Source of the DNA: Chlorobium sp.
GTDB lineage: Bacteria; Bacteroidota; Chlorobiia; Chlorobiales; Chlorobiaceae
Assembly: GCA_028277485.1 (NCBI GenBank)
Contig: JANQGE010000044.1
Span: 1 to 12,429, forward strand
Length of the DNA: 12,429 nt
Direction of reading: 5' to 3'
A model generated the notes under the pieces. The model worked only from the letters and a program-made list of their open reading frames with translations, did not search any database and was not told the DNA's origin. The translations under genes were made by a program, and so were the position numbers. This document shows positions 5,174 to 12,429 of the stretch, piece by piece (within the stretch, counting starts at the first letter, position 1; every line of letters starts with the position of its first letter).

Positions 5174-6967
5174 TCAACTCCGTTTGTTTTGTTCTGACAC
5201 CGCAGGAATGGTAACACTGAATAACGAGCCGAGATTCAGCCTGGAACGAACCTCAACCTTACCCCTGTGAGCAAGGACAATGTGCTTGACAATAGACAAG
5301 CCAAGCCCGGTTCCACTGACAGCTCTTGCCCTTGCCTTGTCGACACGGTAAAAACGTTCGAATATCCTGCCAAGATCTTTCTGGGGTATGCCGATACCGT
5401 TATCCTCAACATCAACCTTTACCATATCATCGGCCATCGAGGCGCTGATCCTGATCCGCCCGTTCTCTTCAGGCACATACTTTATGGCGTTATCCACAAG
5501 GTTCCGGATTACAAGCTCAAGGTAATCCCTGTCGGCATAAACATACGGAAGACCTTGAGGAATTTGCAACTGCAACGTTATATTCTTTTTCTCAATAGCC
5601 CGGCTGAACAATTCCACTGTTTTCCCAACAAGATCACCCAAACTTACCGGTTTGAACTTGTAATTTATCCTTCCTGACTCAATTCTTGAAAGGTCCAGCA
5701 CATCATTGATAAGTGCGGTAAGCTGCTCGCTTTCCTGAAGGATTATCTGCAGAAAATGTTTCGCGTTTTCAGGATCATGCATTGCCCCTTCAAGCAGGGT
5801 TTCGGTATACCCTTTGATGCTGGTAAGGGGGGTGCGAAGCTCATGGGAAACACTTGAAACAAAATCCCTCCGCATCCGCTCCAGGTTGCGAAGCTTCGTG
5901 ATGTCGTTCAGCACAAAAACGGTTCCTTCGGAGTATTGACCTTTGATAACAGGCATCGCGCTTACCTGAAGAACCCTCTGGCCGCGGTCAGTCATGACAG
6001 TAATCTCCTCCTTCACGACCGGCGAACCCGGAACATTCACCCGCTCAAACAGATCGAGGAGCCGTGTATCGGTGACCTTGCGCCCGACACCCGTCTTTAT
6101 CATCTCACCGCAATCAAGATTGAAAAGTCTGCAGGCAGCCGGATTTCCAAGCATAACGACCCCGTTTGAATCAGTAACGATAATCGCCTCGCGAATACTT
6201 GAAAAAACCGCTTTGAACCATTCCTCCTGCTGGCTCATGCGTTTCATTTCGTCCGACATGAAGTTAAAAGCCCGCGCCAGCTGGCCTATCTCATCATCCC
6301 GTTTTATGCGTAGCTTGAGCGAGTATTCACCATGCACAAAATTTTCGGCTGCCTCCGCAATACGGCGCAAAGGCCTTGAAAAAAAAACAGCGGTCATGGC
6401 TCCGAAAATCAAAGAAAGAAACAACGACCAAAACAACGCGCCTTCAATGCCTCTGCGAAGTTCGGCTTCAAGCATCTGGATATCGCTCAGGGGTTTGGCA
6501 AAGCGGAGAACGGCAAAAGGTTTCTCCACACCAAGCGGTACAGCGATATAAAGCATGTGCTCCCTGACAGTCTCGCTGAAGCGGGAACTCTCACCAAAAC
6601 CTTCAACCAGCGCTTGCTGCACTTCTGGACGCTGCATATGATTCTCCATGAAAGGCAGGCGGTCTGCGGAAATATAGGAGTCGCCGATAACATTTCCGTT
6701 CAGAGAAATGAGAGTCACACGTAACTCAAGGGCAGCTCCCACATCATCCGCCCACCGGTCAGAAGCCCTGATATCTTCCCACTGAAGCGGCTGGCTTTCA
6801 AGAAGCTGACGGTTAAGCTGCAACTCTTTGTACAGCCGATTTTTCAAACCATCATAGAAAAGCGGCCGAAGCTGGCCGCCAAGATAAACATAGCTGATCG
6901 CAACCGTAAAAAAAATGATTATCCCGAAAACCAGCCCAAGCCGAAACGAAACGCTAGTTTTCTTCAC
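5174..6967 (-). CDS. phoR: Phosphate-regulon sensor histidine kinase PhoR
   Basis: A 597-residue membrane sensor kinase that phosphorylates the adjacent regulator. Order: TM1 (8-30), periplasmic domain (about 31-176), TM2 (177-196), HAMP (196-247), PAS (251-354), HisKA with the phospho-accepting His375 in SSVSHELRTPL, and the ATPase domain with N box NLVDNAIKYV (near 489-498), DNGIGIP (522-528), FERFYR (536-541) and GTGLGL (552-557). All catalytic boxes are intact. The start chosen is GTG at 6965-6967: GGAGA lies six bases upstream and the protein then begins MKKTS before TM1. A TTG further upstream has no such support. It overlaps the end of phoB by 14 nt, implying translational coupling. 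The large periplasmic region and HAMP-PAS-kinase layout fit PhoR of the longer, Bacillus-like type; the signal is inferred from phoB pairing. Confidence 0.9.
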   Translation of the reverse strand: MKKTSVSFRLGLVFGIIIFFTVAISYVYLGGQLRPLFYDGLKNRLYKELQLNRQLLESQPLQWEDIRASDRWADDVGAALELRVTLISLNGNVIGDSYISADRLPFMENHMQRPEVQQALVEGFGESSRFSETVREHMLYIAVPLGVEKPFAVLRFAKPLSDIQMLEAELRRGIEGALFWSLFLSLIFGAMTAVFFSRPLRRIAEAAENFVHGEYSLKLRIKRDDEIGQLARAFNFMSDEMKRMSQQEEWFKAVFSSIREAIIVTDSNGVVMLGNPAACRLFNLDCGEMIKTGVGRKVTDTRLLDLFERVNVPGSPVVKEEITVMTDRGQRVLQVSAMPVIKGQYSEGTVFVLNDITKLRNLERMRRDFVSSVSHELRTPLTSIKGYTETLLEGAMHDPENAKHFLQIILQESEQLTALINDVLDLSRIESGRINYKFKPVSLGDLVGKTVELFSRAIEKKNITLQLQIPQGLPYVYADRDYLELVIRNLVDNAIKYVPEENGRIRISASMADDMVKVDVEDNGIGIPQKDLGRIFERFYRVDKARARAVSGTGLGLSIVKHIVLAHRGKVEVRSRLNLGSLFSVTIPAVSEQNKRS

Positions 6968-7664
6968 CGCTTTCTCCGCTATCCTCAAGCTTGTAGCCAA
7001 GCCCCCTTACGGTTTTTATGAGCTTGCCGGTTTCACCAAGCTTCTCTCTCAGCCTGGTAATATGGGTATCTATGGTACGGGTGTTAATGGTTTTATCGAC
7101 ATCCCACACATCGCTGAGCAGCGTCTCACGTGACTGGGCCTGTCCCCTGCGTTTCAGAAGCACTGCAAGGAGCTTGAATTCCATCAGTGTAAGAGTCACT
7201 TCCCTGCCGTTAAGCTTCACGCTGTGCCGGCCAATATCAACTTCCAGACCATCGCATTTCATAACCTCCCTGATATCCTGCTTCCCTCTCCGGTCACGCT
7301 TCAGGATAGCGCGAATCCTCAGGTTCAACTCACGGGGACTGAACGGCTTTACGACATAGTCATCAATGCCAAGCTCAAAACCCAGCACCTTGTCTATTTC
7401 CTCTCCCTTTGCCGTCAGCATGACGATAGGAAGGTCCCTGTGAAGCTGATGTTGCCGTACTTTACGACAAACCTCGAAACCGTCTATCCCGGGAAGCATG
7501 ATATCGAGAAGCACAAGATCGACATCCCTTTCCGCAAGCAATCGCAACGCATCCTCACCCGATTCGGCGAGAAAACATTTGTAACTGGCCTTTTCGAGAT
7601 TGTATTTCAGGAGTTTTGCGAGGTTGCGATCATCCTCGACAACAAGAATCAATGGCTCTGACAT
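6954..7664 (-). CDS. phoB: Response regulator, PhoB/OmpR family
   Basis: A 236-residue transcription factor that activates phosphate-starvation genes when phosphorylated by PhoR. The receiver domain (about 5-120) has acidic pocket Glu10-Asp11, phospho-acceptor Asp54 in LVLLDIMLPG, Thr84 in VMLTAKG and Lys106 in DDYVVKPFSPREL, all expected residues. The winged-helix DNA-binding domain (about 137-232) includes LTLMEFKLLAVLL and the recognition region TRTIDTHITRLREKLG, ending TVRGLGYKLE. ATG 7662-7664 gives the standard short start before LILVVEDD; a TTG eleven codons upstream is less likely. No Shine-Dalgarno sequence is obvious. It overlaps phoR, and a Pho-box-like repeat lies about 120 nt upstream, suggesting autoregulation. 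Assignment as PhoB rather than another OmpR-family member rests on overall similarity and the PAS-containing partner kinase. Confidence 0.88.
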   Translation of the reverse strand: MSEPLILVVEDDRNLAKLLKYNLEKASYKCFLAESGEDALRLLAERDVDLVLLDIMLPGIDGFEVCRKVRQHQLHRDLPIVMLTAKGEEIDKVLGFELGIDDYVVKPFSPRELNLRIRAILKRDRRGKQDIREVMKCDGLEVDIGRHSVKLNGREVTLTLMEFKLLAVLLKRRGQAQSRETLLSDVWDVDKTINTRTIDTHITRLREKLGETGKLIKTVRGLGYKLEDSGESGEEN

Positions 7665-7739
7665 AGCATCACAAGGGAACACACTATTTTGAAACAATCT
7701 ATTCAGGTGGAAATATAGGCATTATGCGTGGTAATTCAG

Positions 7740-7757
7740 AAAAACACCGCTGCGGCT
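7740..7757 (-). terminator. Weak hairpin-T-run after the ABC ATPase gene
   Basis: On the minus strand GCCG-CAG-CGGT followed by GTTTTT forms a 4-bp stem with a 3-nt loop and a T-run. It lies about 160 nt beyond the ATPase stop and could separate that gene from phoB. The stem is short, so confidence is low. Confidence 0.25.
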
Positions 7758-7781
7758 TCCTCCCCCAGCAAAGGACTCAAA

Positions 7782-7798
7782 TGTTACGAATATGTTAA
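7782..7798 (-). promoter_or_regulatory. Pho-box-like direct repeat upstream of phoB
   Basis: On the minus strand it reads TTAACA-TATTC-GTAACA, two near-identical hexamers with an 11-bp period, in the TTAACA-N5-TTAACA style known for PhoP boxes of Bacillus and the 11-bp periodicity of E. coli Pho boxes. It lies about 120 nt before the phoB start, upstream of a possible -10 TATATT (7717-7712). A functional site is inferred. Confidence 0.4.
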
Positions 7799-7833
7799 AA
7801 CTTCCCAGACTAAACGTTTTAGAGGCATACTTC

Positions 7834-7867
7834 AGGGGACCTCTACGACATTGTCGTGAGCGTCCCC
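7834..7867. repeat. Hairpin element related to the 147-bp repeat
   Basis: GGGGAC-CTC-ACGAC (7835-7849, one T bulge) pairs with GTCGT-GAG-GTCCCC (7853-7867, one C bulge) around a 3-nt loop, for 14 base pairs. The left side (GGGGACCTCTA...ATTGTCGTGAGCGT) resembles positions 3581-3608 of the large element. It lies between the ABC ATPase stop and phoB. No T-run follows on the minus strand, so it may be a processing or barrier hairpin rather than an intrinsic terminator. Confidence 0.5.
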
Positions 7868-7873
7868 TATCCA

Positions 7874-7901
7874 CCCAACGAAGTAATCAGGGTGCACAGC
7901 A
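7874..7901. repeat. Dispersed repeat copy 3 (core GAAGTAATCAGGGTGCAC on plus strand)
   Basis: AACGAAGTAATCAGGGTGCAC here matches the reverse complement of the copies at 2628-2662 and 3733-3767 in the core GAAG-(T/C)-(C/A)-ATCAGGG-(C/T)-GC. It is the opposite orientation from those two. Copies 2 and 3 are also each beside an AGG-ACCTCT hairpin element. Confidence 0.5.
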
Positions 7902-7915
7902 AACCGAGATGCCTT

Positions 7916-8884
7916 TCAGGCATGAATTTTCCAGCAAGCTGCCCGATGTCCCGGTTCATACTCTTTCAGTGCAGGCTGAAACTCGCGGCAATGAGTGTCG
8001 GCAAGAGGGCAGCGGTTTGCAAACCGGCACCCTTCCGGAAGACGGGTAGCGCTTGGCACATTCCCCTCGATGACATCGAGGCGCTGCTTTTTGGCGCCGA
8101 TCCTTGGAATTGACCTGAGCAATCCGACAGTATACGGATGCAGCGGATTTGAAAAAATCTGAGAAACGCTTCCGCTTTCAGCCACTTTCGAGGCATACAT
8201 GACCAGCACATCTTCACACAATTCAGCAATCACCCCAAAATCATGAGTAATAAGGATCACGCTCATCCCGGTATTGCCCTGTAGCTTACCGATAAGCTCA
8301 AGGATCTGAGCCTGAACGGTGACATCAAGTGCCGTAGTAGGTTCATCAGCAATAAGCAGGGAGGGATCACACGATAAAGCCATGGCAATCATGACGCGTT
8401 GGCGCATGCCCCCGGAGAGTTCATGAGGATAAGCATCAAATCGTTCAGAAGGATTGGGAATGCCGACAAGCCGAAGCATCTCTACTGCCTGTTCTTTCGC
8501 TTCTTTCCTTGAAATCTGCCGGTGAAGAAAGATCTGCTCAATTATTTGATATCCACAGGTGTAGACAGGATTAAGAGAACTCATCGGTTCCTGAAAGATC
8601 ATGGCAATGTCATTCCCCCTCAATTTCCTCATCTGCTCTTGGGAAAGCTTGAGAAGGTTCGTATCCTGCCAGAGAATCTCCCCTCCCGCAAAATACCCCG
8701 GAGGCATTGGTACAAGACGCATGATAGAAAGCGCCGTTACTGACTTGCCGCAGCCGGACTCACCGACGATCCCCAGCGTGCGGTTGCGCCCGAGAGAGAA
8801 ACTTACCCCGTCAACCGCCTTGGCTGTACCGCTGTCGGTCGAGTAGTACGTCTTGAGGTTTTTTACTTCCAGTATATTTTGCAT
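7916..8884 (-). CDS. Peptide/nickel-type ABC transporter ATP-binding protein (DppD/OppD family)
   Basis: A 322-residue cytoplasmic ATPase that would power uptake of peptides, nickel or a similar solute. Visible motifs: Walker A GESGCGKS (41-48), Q-loop IFQEP with Gln98, signature LSGGM (156-160), Walker B LLIADE (176-181), D-loop TALD and H-loop His214. The C-terminal oligopeptide-type extension has NPLHPYTVGLLRSIPR and the cysteine-rich GCRFANRCPLADTHC typical of OppD/DppD. ATG 8882-8884 is preferred over an upstream TTG because the protein then begins just before ILEVKNLKTYY. No permease, binding protein or second ATPase (DppF type) is next to it in this window, so it is an orphan subunit here; partners would lie elsewhere. 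It is divergent from mfd across a 63-bp gap that must hold both promoters. Confidence 0.92.
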   Translation of the reverse strand: MQNILEVKNLKTYYSTDSGTAKAVDGVSFSLGRNRTLGIVGESGCGKSVTALSIMRLVPMPPGYFAGGEILWQDTNLLKLSQEQMRKLRGNDIAMIFQEPMSSLNPVYTCGYQIIEQIFLHRQISRKEAKEQAVEMLRLVGIPNPSERFDAYPHELSGGMRQRVMIAMALSCDPSLLIADEPTTALDVTVQAQILELIGKLQGNTGMSVILITHDFGVIAELCEDVLVMYASKVAESGSVSQIFSNPLHPYTVGLLRSIPRIGAKKQRLDVIEGNVPSATRLPEGCRFANRCPLADTHCREFQPALKEYEPGHRAACWKIHA

Positions 8885-8947
8885 AATTAACCGGTCTCGG
8901 TGAATAGCAGACAATTTGCAACGCTCAGTTTAGGAATACAACAGGTT

Positions 8948-11900
8948 ATGGAAGATTCTTACGAAACCCCGACAGAAAGGGGGAAACAGAAACACAACGC
9001 ATCGGTAACCGGAAGAAAAGCTTCATACCTGCTGGATGCCGTCAGGAAGTCTCCCGCTTATACCAACATTAAACAGCAGCTACATGCGTTAAAAGACAAG
9101 GAAGAGACATTCCCTCCCCTGAATATCTCAGGCACTCAGGGCTCTCTCTCTTCCCTGCTTGCTGTACATTTGTTTAACGATCTGAATGTCCCCTTGCTGA
9201 TCGCTGGCAGCCAGAATGTATTCGATGTCTACGATAGTGACCTTTTTGAATTGCTCGAACCCGGCATGGTTCATACCGTTTCGGATGAGCTGTCTCCAGC
9301 GCTCGGAGCACTTTTTGAAAAGCGCAACACTGTTCTTCTCGCCACGTTTGATGATCTGCTGACTCCCCTGCAAAGCCCGGCTGGTACGGACACAAGGATT
9401 CTCGATCTCCAAACCGGCCAGGAGGCCGGCTACCAAAGGCTAACAGACTTTCTTCTCCAAAACAGTTATATCAGAAAAGAGTTTGTGGGAGAAGAAGGCG
9501 AGTTTTCAACGCGCGGCTCGATCTTCGACATATTCCCGTTCGGTTTCAGAGCACCCGTGCGTATAGAGTTTTTTGGAGATACCGTCACTTCACTGCGCCT
9601 ATTTGATATAAACACCCAGCTTTCGGGTTCTCTGCTTGATTCCATCGTGCTTACCGGCAACTATATCGCCGAATACAGCCACGATGAAGGCAATTCCTGG
9701 AATTTGTTCGACTACCTGCCGCATCAAACATTGGTCATTATTGATGACACAACCTCTTTCAAAGCTTATGAACGCAAGGCAGCCGTTGAAGAAAAACTCG
9801 GGAATTTTCAGCACCTCTGTATAAACCGTCTTGAAAAACAGGCAATTGATTTCCATGCCGAAGCACAGACAAGACTGAATGCAAATTTCAAACTATTCGC
9901 CAGGAAACTCAGCTTGCAAAAAGCAAAAAAGCAGCAGACAATTTTTGTCGGCAATTCAAAAAAGGAGATCGAGGAACTTACTGAATTCGCGGCGGAAAAA
10001 ATTGACACCGACTCCCGGAACACATCGATCGATGTCAACTGGGTAGCGCTCAACCTGCACTCCGGTTTTGTGTTCAACGGTCTCGACGTCTACACGGAAT
10101 CCGATATATTCGGGAAGCTCCACACCCACAAATCCCATAAAAAAAGAGCGTTTAAAGGCATCTCCCTCAAAGACCTCCAGAAACTGAATGTCGGTGACTA
10201 TATCGTTCATGAAGATTACGGCATCGGTGTTTTCAAGGAGCTTGAAACCATCAAGGTCGGCAACTCCGAGCAAGAGTGCGTTCTGATAGAATATCAAGGA
10301 GGTGACCAACTCTATGTCAACGTGCAGAACATCCGTCTCCTTTCTAAATACACCGCCTCGGAAGGCACCCTGCCTTCTCTTTCAAAACTTGGAAGCTCAA
10401 AGTGGAAAACAAAGAAAGAGAAGGTGAAAAAACGCCTCAAGGATATTGCCTCTAACCTCATAAAGCTGTACGCACAACGGAAAATGGCTCCGGGATTCGC
10501 TTTCGGTCCGGACTCGATATTCCAGAGGGAGTTTGAAGCATCGTTTATATTCGATGAAACCCCTGACCAGTTGAAAACAATCGAGGAAGTAAAAAAAGAC
10601 ATGCTCTCCCCGTCACCGATGGACCGTCTGATCTGCGGAGACGCCGGGTTCGGTAAAACCGAGATTGCAATGCGTGCTGCGTTCAAGGCAGTCGAATCAA
10701 CAAAACAGGTTGCCGTGCTCACCCCGACAACTATACTGGCACACCAGCATGCAGAAACTTTCAGACGCAGATTCGAGAATTTCCCGGTCAATATTGCCGT
10801 TCTCAGCAGATTTGTCTCCAGAAAAGAACAGAAAGAACTCATCGACAAGATCTCACGCGGCCTGATAGACATTATCATCGGCACCCACAGGCTTGTCTCG
10901 AAAGATGTTGTTTTTCAAGATTTAGGGTTGCTGATCATCGATGAAGAACAGCATTTCGGAGTAGCTGCCAAAGAGAAACTGCGCCAGAATTTTACAGGCG
11001 TGGATACACTCACCTTGTCGGCTACCCCTATCCCGAGAACACTGCAGTTTTCGATGCTCGGCGCAAGAGATCTCTCGATAGTTTCAACACCGCCCAGAAA
11101 CCGGCAGCCGGTTGAAACCGCAATCACACAATTCGATCCGGACTCCATCCGGTCAGCCATACTGCGTGAAATAAACCGGGGAGGGCAGGTTTTTTTCCTG
11201 CACAACCGCATTTCAGGGCTGGACCAGGTCCGAAACACGCTCCGGGAGCTCGTTCCCGGAGCGAGGATAGGCATCGCCCACGGACAGATGCCAACGGTCG
11301 AACTTGAAAACGTGATGATGAGTTTTATCAGTCATGAACTCGACGTTCTGATATCTACGTCAATTATCGGATCGGGACTCGATATTTCCAATGCAAACAC
11401 GATTATCATCAACCGTGCAGACATGTTCGGCCTTTCAAGTCTCTATCAGCTCAGAGGCCGCGTGGGAAGAAGCGAACGCAAGGCTTACAGCTACCTCATC
11501 ATCCCCCCGGTTCACACGATCAAGCGTGAAGCCATGCAGCGGCTTGCCGTTATAGAAAGCTTTACGGAACTGGGATCGGGTTTCAACATCGCACTACGTG
11601 ACCTGGATATCAGGGGCGCGGGAAATCTCCTCGGTGCCGAACAGTCAGGAGCCATTCACGAGCTTGGTTTCGACCTCTACCAAAAACTGCTTGAAGAAGC
11701 GGTAAGCGAACTTAAAACAGGAGCATTCAGCCAGCTCTTTTCCGGCAGCGAGCCCCATCCGGTTCAGCCTGAAAACAATGCTGACATGAGCTTTTATTTT
11801 GACGCGCTCATTCCTGATTATTATGTATCGGCTACACAGGAACGCTTTTCTTTTTATGAAAAAATATCCAAAGCGTCAACGGACGGCGAGATTGACCTCA

Positions 11901-12256
11901 TCAAGAAGGAATTGCGTGACAGGTTCGGCCCCCTCCCCCGCGATGTAGACAACCTCATTGGGCTCGCAAAGTTCAAAAACTTTTGCTCATCCTTCGGACT
12001 CTCCAAGGTCGATATACAACCCCGGACACTATCCTTAATCCTTCCCGGTGAAAAACGCGCCGATTTCTACAGTCAGCCTTTTTTTCAAAAACTGACAGCA
12101 TCAATACAGTCCGAGTGGATGCAGGTTTACAAGCCACGCTTCCAGCAAGGGGAAAAAATGAAGCTCGTGCTCCATCATCCTCCGGAAGCAGACCTCGATC
12201 CCGCCGTGCTCATGGCACATTACAGCACCCTCTTCGGAAAATTCGGCACCCCTTGA
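8948..12256 (+). CDS. mfd: Transcription-repair coupling factor Mfd
   Basis: A DNA translocase of about 1102 residues that removes RNA polymerase stalled at lesions and recruits UvrA. In order: degenerate UvrB-like region with RGSIFDIFPFG and VRIEFFGD (about 190-215); RNA-polymerase-interacting domain (about 411-467, VGDYIVHEDYGIGVFK); helicase motor with Walker A GDAGFGKTE (564-572, usual Val replaced by Ala), TPTTILAHQH, GTHRLV, DEEQHFGV (665-672), LSATPIPRTLQ, GSGLDI and QLRGRVGRSER (834-844); the TRG motif ALRDLDIRGAGNLLG (about 882-896); and the UvrA-masking C-terminal domain. Length is normal. I chose ATG 8948, with AGGA 12 nt upstream; a GTG at 8900 in frame has no Shine-Dalgarno sequence but would add 16 residues. 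The first 25 or so residues are polar and look unstructured. Confidence 0.97.
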   Translation: MEDSYETPTERGKQKHNASVTGRKASYLLDAVRKSPAYTNIKQQLHALKDKEETFPPLNISGTQGSLSSLLAVHLFNDLNVPLLIAGSQNVFDVYDSDLFELLEPGMVHTVSDELSPALGALFEKRNTVLLATFDDLLTPLQSPAGTDTRILDLQTGQEAGYQRLTDFLLQNSYIRKEFVGEEGEFSTRGSIFDIFPFGFRAPVRIEFFGDTVTSLRLFDINTQLSGSLLDSIVLTGNYIAEYSHDEGNSWNLFDYLPHQTLVIIDDTTSFKAYERKAAVEEKLGNFQHLCINRLEKQAIDFHAEAQTRLNANFKLFARKLSLQKAKKQQTIFVGNSKKEIEELTEFAAEKIDTDSRNTSIDVNWVALNLHSGFVFNGLDVYTESDIFGKLHTHKSHKKRAFKGISLKDLQKLNVGDYIVHEDYGIGVFKELETIKVGNSEQECVLIEYQGGDQLYVNVQNIRLLSKYTASEGTLPSLSKLGSSKWKTKKEKVKKRLKDIASNLIKLYAQRKMAPGFAFGPDSIFQREFEASFIFDETPDQLKTIEEVKKDMLSPSPMDRLICGDAGFGKTEIAMRAAFKAVESTKQVAVLTPTTILAHQHAETFRRRFENFPVNIAVLSRFVSRKEQKELIDKISRGLIDIIIGTHRLVSKDVVFQDLGLLIIDEEQHFGVAAKEKLRQNFTGVDTLTLSATPIPRTLQFSMLGARDLSIVSTPPRNRQPVETAITQFDPDSIRSAILREINRGGQVFFLHNRISGLDQVRNTLRELVPGARIGIAHGQMPTVELENVMMSFISHELDVLISTSIIGSGLDISNANTIIINRADMFGLSSLYQLRGRVGRSERKAYSYLIIPPVHTIKREAMQRLAVIESFTELGSGFNIALRDLDIRGAGNLLGAEQSGAIHELGFDLYQKLLEEAVSELKTGAFSQLFSGSEPHPVQPENNADMSFYFDALIPDYYVSATQERFSFYEKISKASTDGEIDLIKKELRDRFGPLPRDVDNLIGLAKFKNFCSSFGLSKVDIQPRTLSLILPGEKRADFYSQPFFQKLTASIQSEWMQVYKPRFQQGEKMKLVLHHPPEADLDPAVLMAHYSTLFGKFGTP

Positions 12257-12284
12257 TCGAAATGCCTGTCCTCCAACAGAGCCC

Positions 12285-12310
12285 GAAGCAGATCTCCTTC
12301 CTACTGCTTC
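12285..12310 (+). terminator. Possible terminator hairpin after mfd
   Basis: GAAGCAG (12285-12291) and CTGCTTC (12304-12310) make a 7-bp stem with a 12-nt loop, 29 nt beyond the mfd stop. There is no T-run, so it is at best a weak terminator. A further palindrome AAGTTC-TTAGT-GAACTT follows at 12321-12337. Confidence 0.25.
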
Positions 12311-12366
12311 ACTTACGTGAAAGTTCTTAGTGAACTTGCTACATTTTCACAGACAGGGTAAGAAGT

Positions 12367-12392
12367 CATACCTTTCATCAAAAGGAGGTATG
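12367..12392 (+). promoter_or_regulatory. Hairpin enclosing the ribosome binding site of the last gene
   Basis: CATACCT (12367-12373) pairs perfectly with AGGTATG (12386-12392). The right arm contains part of the strong Shine-Dalgarno sequence AAAGGAGGT (12381-12389). When formed on the mRNA it would hide the ribosome binding site of the ATG at 12398. Confidence 0.5.
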
Positions 12393-12397
12393 AAGGT

Positions 12398-12429
12398 ATG
12401 GAAGAAAAACAGACCCGTCGGCGTTTTAG
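12398..12429 (+). CDS. Start of an unidentified gene, possibly a transposase (partial)
   Basis: ATG 12398 lies eight bases after a near-perfect AAAGGAGGT, so this is very likely a real start. Only MEEKQTRRRF is visible before the window ends. A short acidic start followed by RRRF is common at the start of IS3-family OrfA transposases, and the ribosome binding site sits in a hairpin, as in several insertion sequences. Ten residues cannot settle it. An ATG at 12390 abuts the Shine-Dalgarno sequence and is an unlikely start. Confidence 0.55.
   Translation, partial: MEEKQTRRRF

Noticed and set aside
5110..5217. Extended N-terminus of the mechanosensitive channel from GTG 5217
   Set aside because: It lies within the end of phoR, and the extra 36 residues are polar and lack similarity to YbdG, whose N-terminus matches the ATG at 5109.
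8900..8947. GTG at 8900 as the mfd start
   Set aside because: It has no Shine-Dalgarno sequence and would leave only 15 bp before the divergent ATPase start for two promoters; ATG 8948 is more likely, though not proven.
10312..10884. 190-aa minus-strand frame inside mfd
   Set aside because: It is a shadow of the highly conserved Mfd helicase region with no domain of its own.

Overview
The window looks like chromosomal DNA of a green sulfur bacterium (Chlorobiaceae: Chlorobium, Prosthecochloris or a relative). The best pointer is the tmRNA at 920-1320 (minus strand). Its tag reads ADDHSYAMAA, one residue from the tag I recall for Chlorobaculum tepidum (ADDYSYAMAA). Moderate G+C and many short intergenic repeats fit, but the species cannot be fixed from this sequence alone.

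Layout. Positions 1-99 look like the end of an IS21-type insertion sequence, with four 19-bp terminal repeats at an exact 23-bp period. It abuts, and apparently truncates, a P4-type tyrosine integrase (95-721, minus) that has lost its catalytic domain. That integrase lies just past the 3' end of ssrA (920-1320, minus), a classic island insertion site, and a strong ssrA terminator at 858-884 lies between them. So the left 1.3 kb is a decayed tmRNA-associated island. Next come a possible 31-aa membrane microprotein (1458-1553, plus) and a minus-strand pair, bcp-yqgE (2613 to 1558; thiol peroxidase and UPF0301/AlgH protein). A repeat-rich spacer follows (2614-3059): a 13-bp tandem duplication, four AGTYGGC-like heptamers and ten perfect GGTGTTA heptamers. 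Then comes a Nudix hydrolase with an N-terminal zinc ribbon (3060-3572, plus) and a 147-bp inverted-repeat element (3578-3724).

A minus-strand block follows, read right to left: an orphan Dpp/Opp-type ABC ATPase (7916-8884), then phoB (6954-7664), phoR (5174-6967, overlapping phoB by 14 nt) and a YbdG/MscM-type mechanosensitive channel (3784-5109). A Pho-box-like direct repeat lies upstream of phoB, suggesting autoregulation of the phosphate two-component system. The ATPase is divergent from mfd (8948-12256, plus), the transcription-repair coupling factor. The window closes with the first codons of a gene with a strong Shine-Dalgarno sequence inside a hairpin, perhaps a transposase.

Most genes are ordinary housekeeping. 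I see no complete new multi-gene system. The accessory interest lies in the layered mobile-element damage at ssrA, the unannotated microprotein, the heptamer arrays, and two intergenic repeat families with several copies inside 8 kb.
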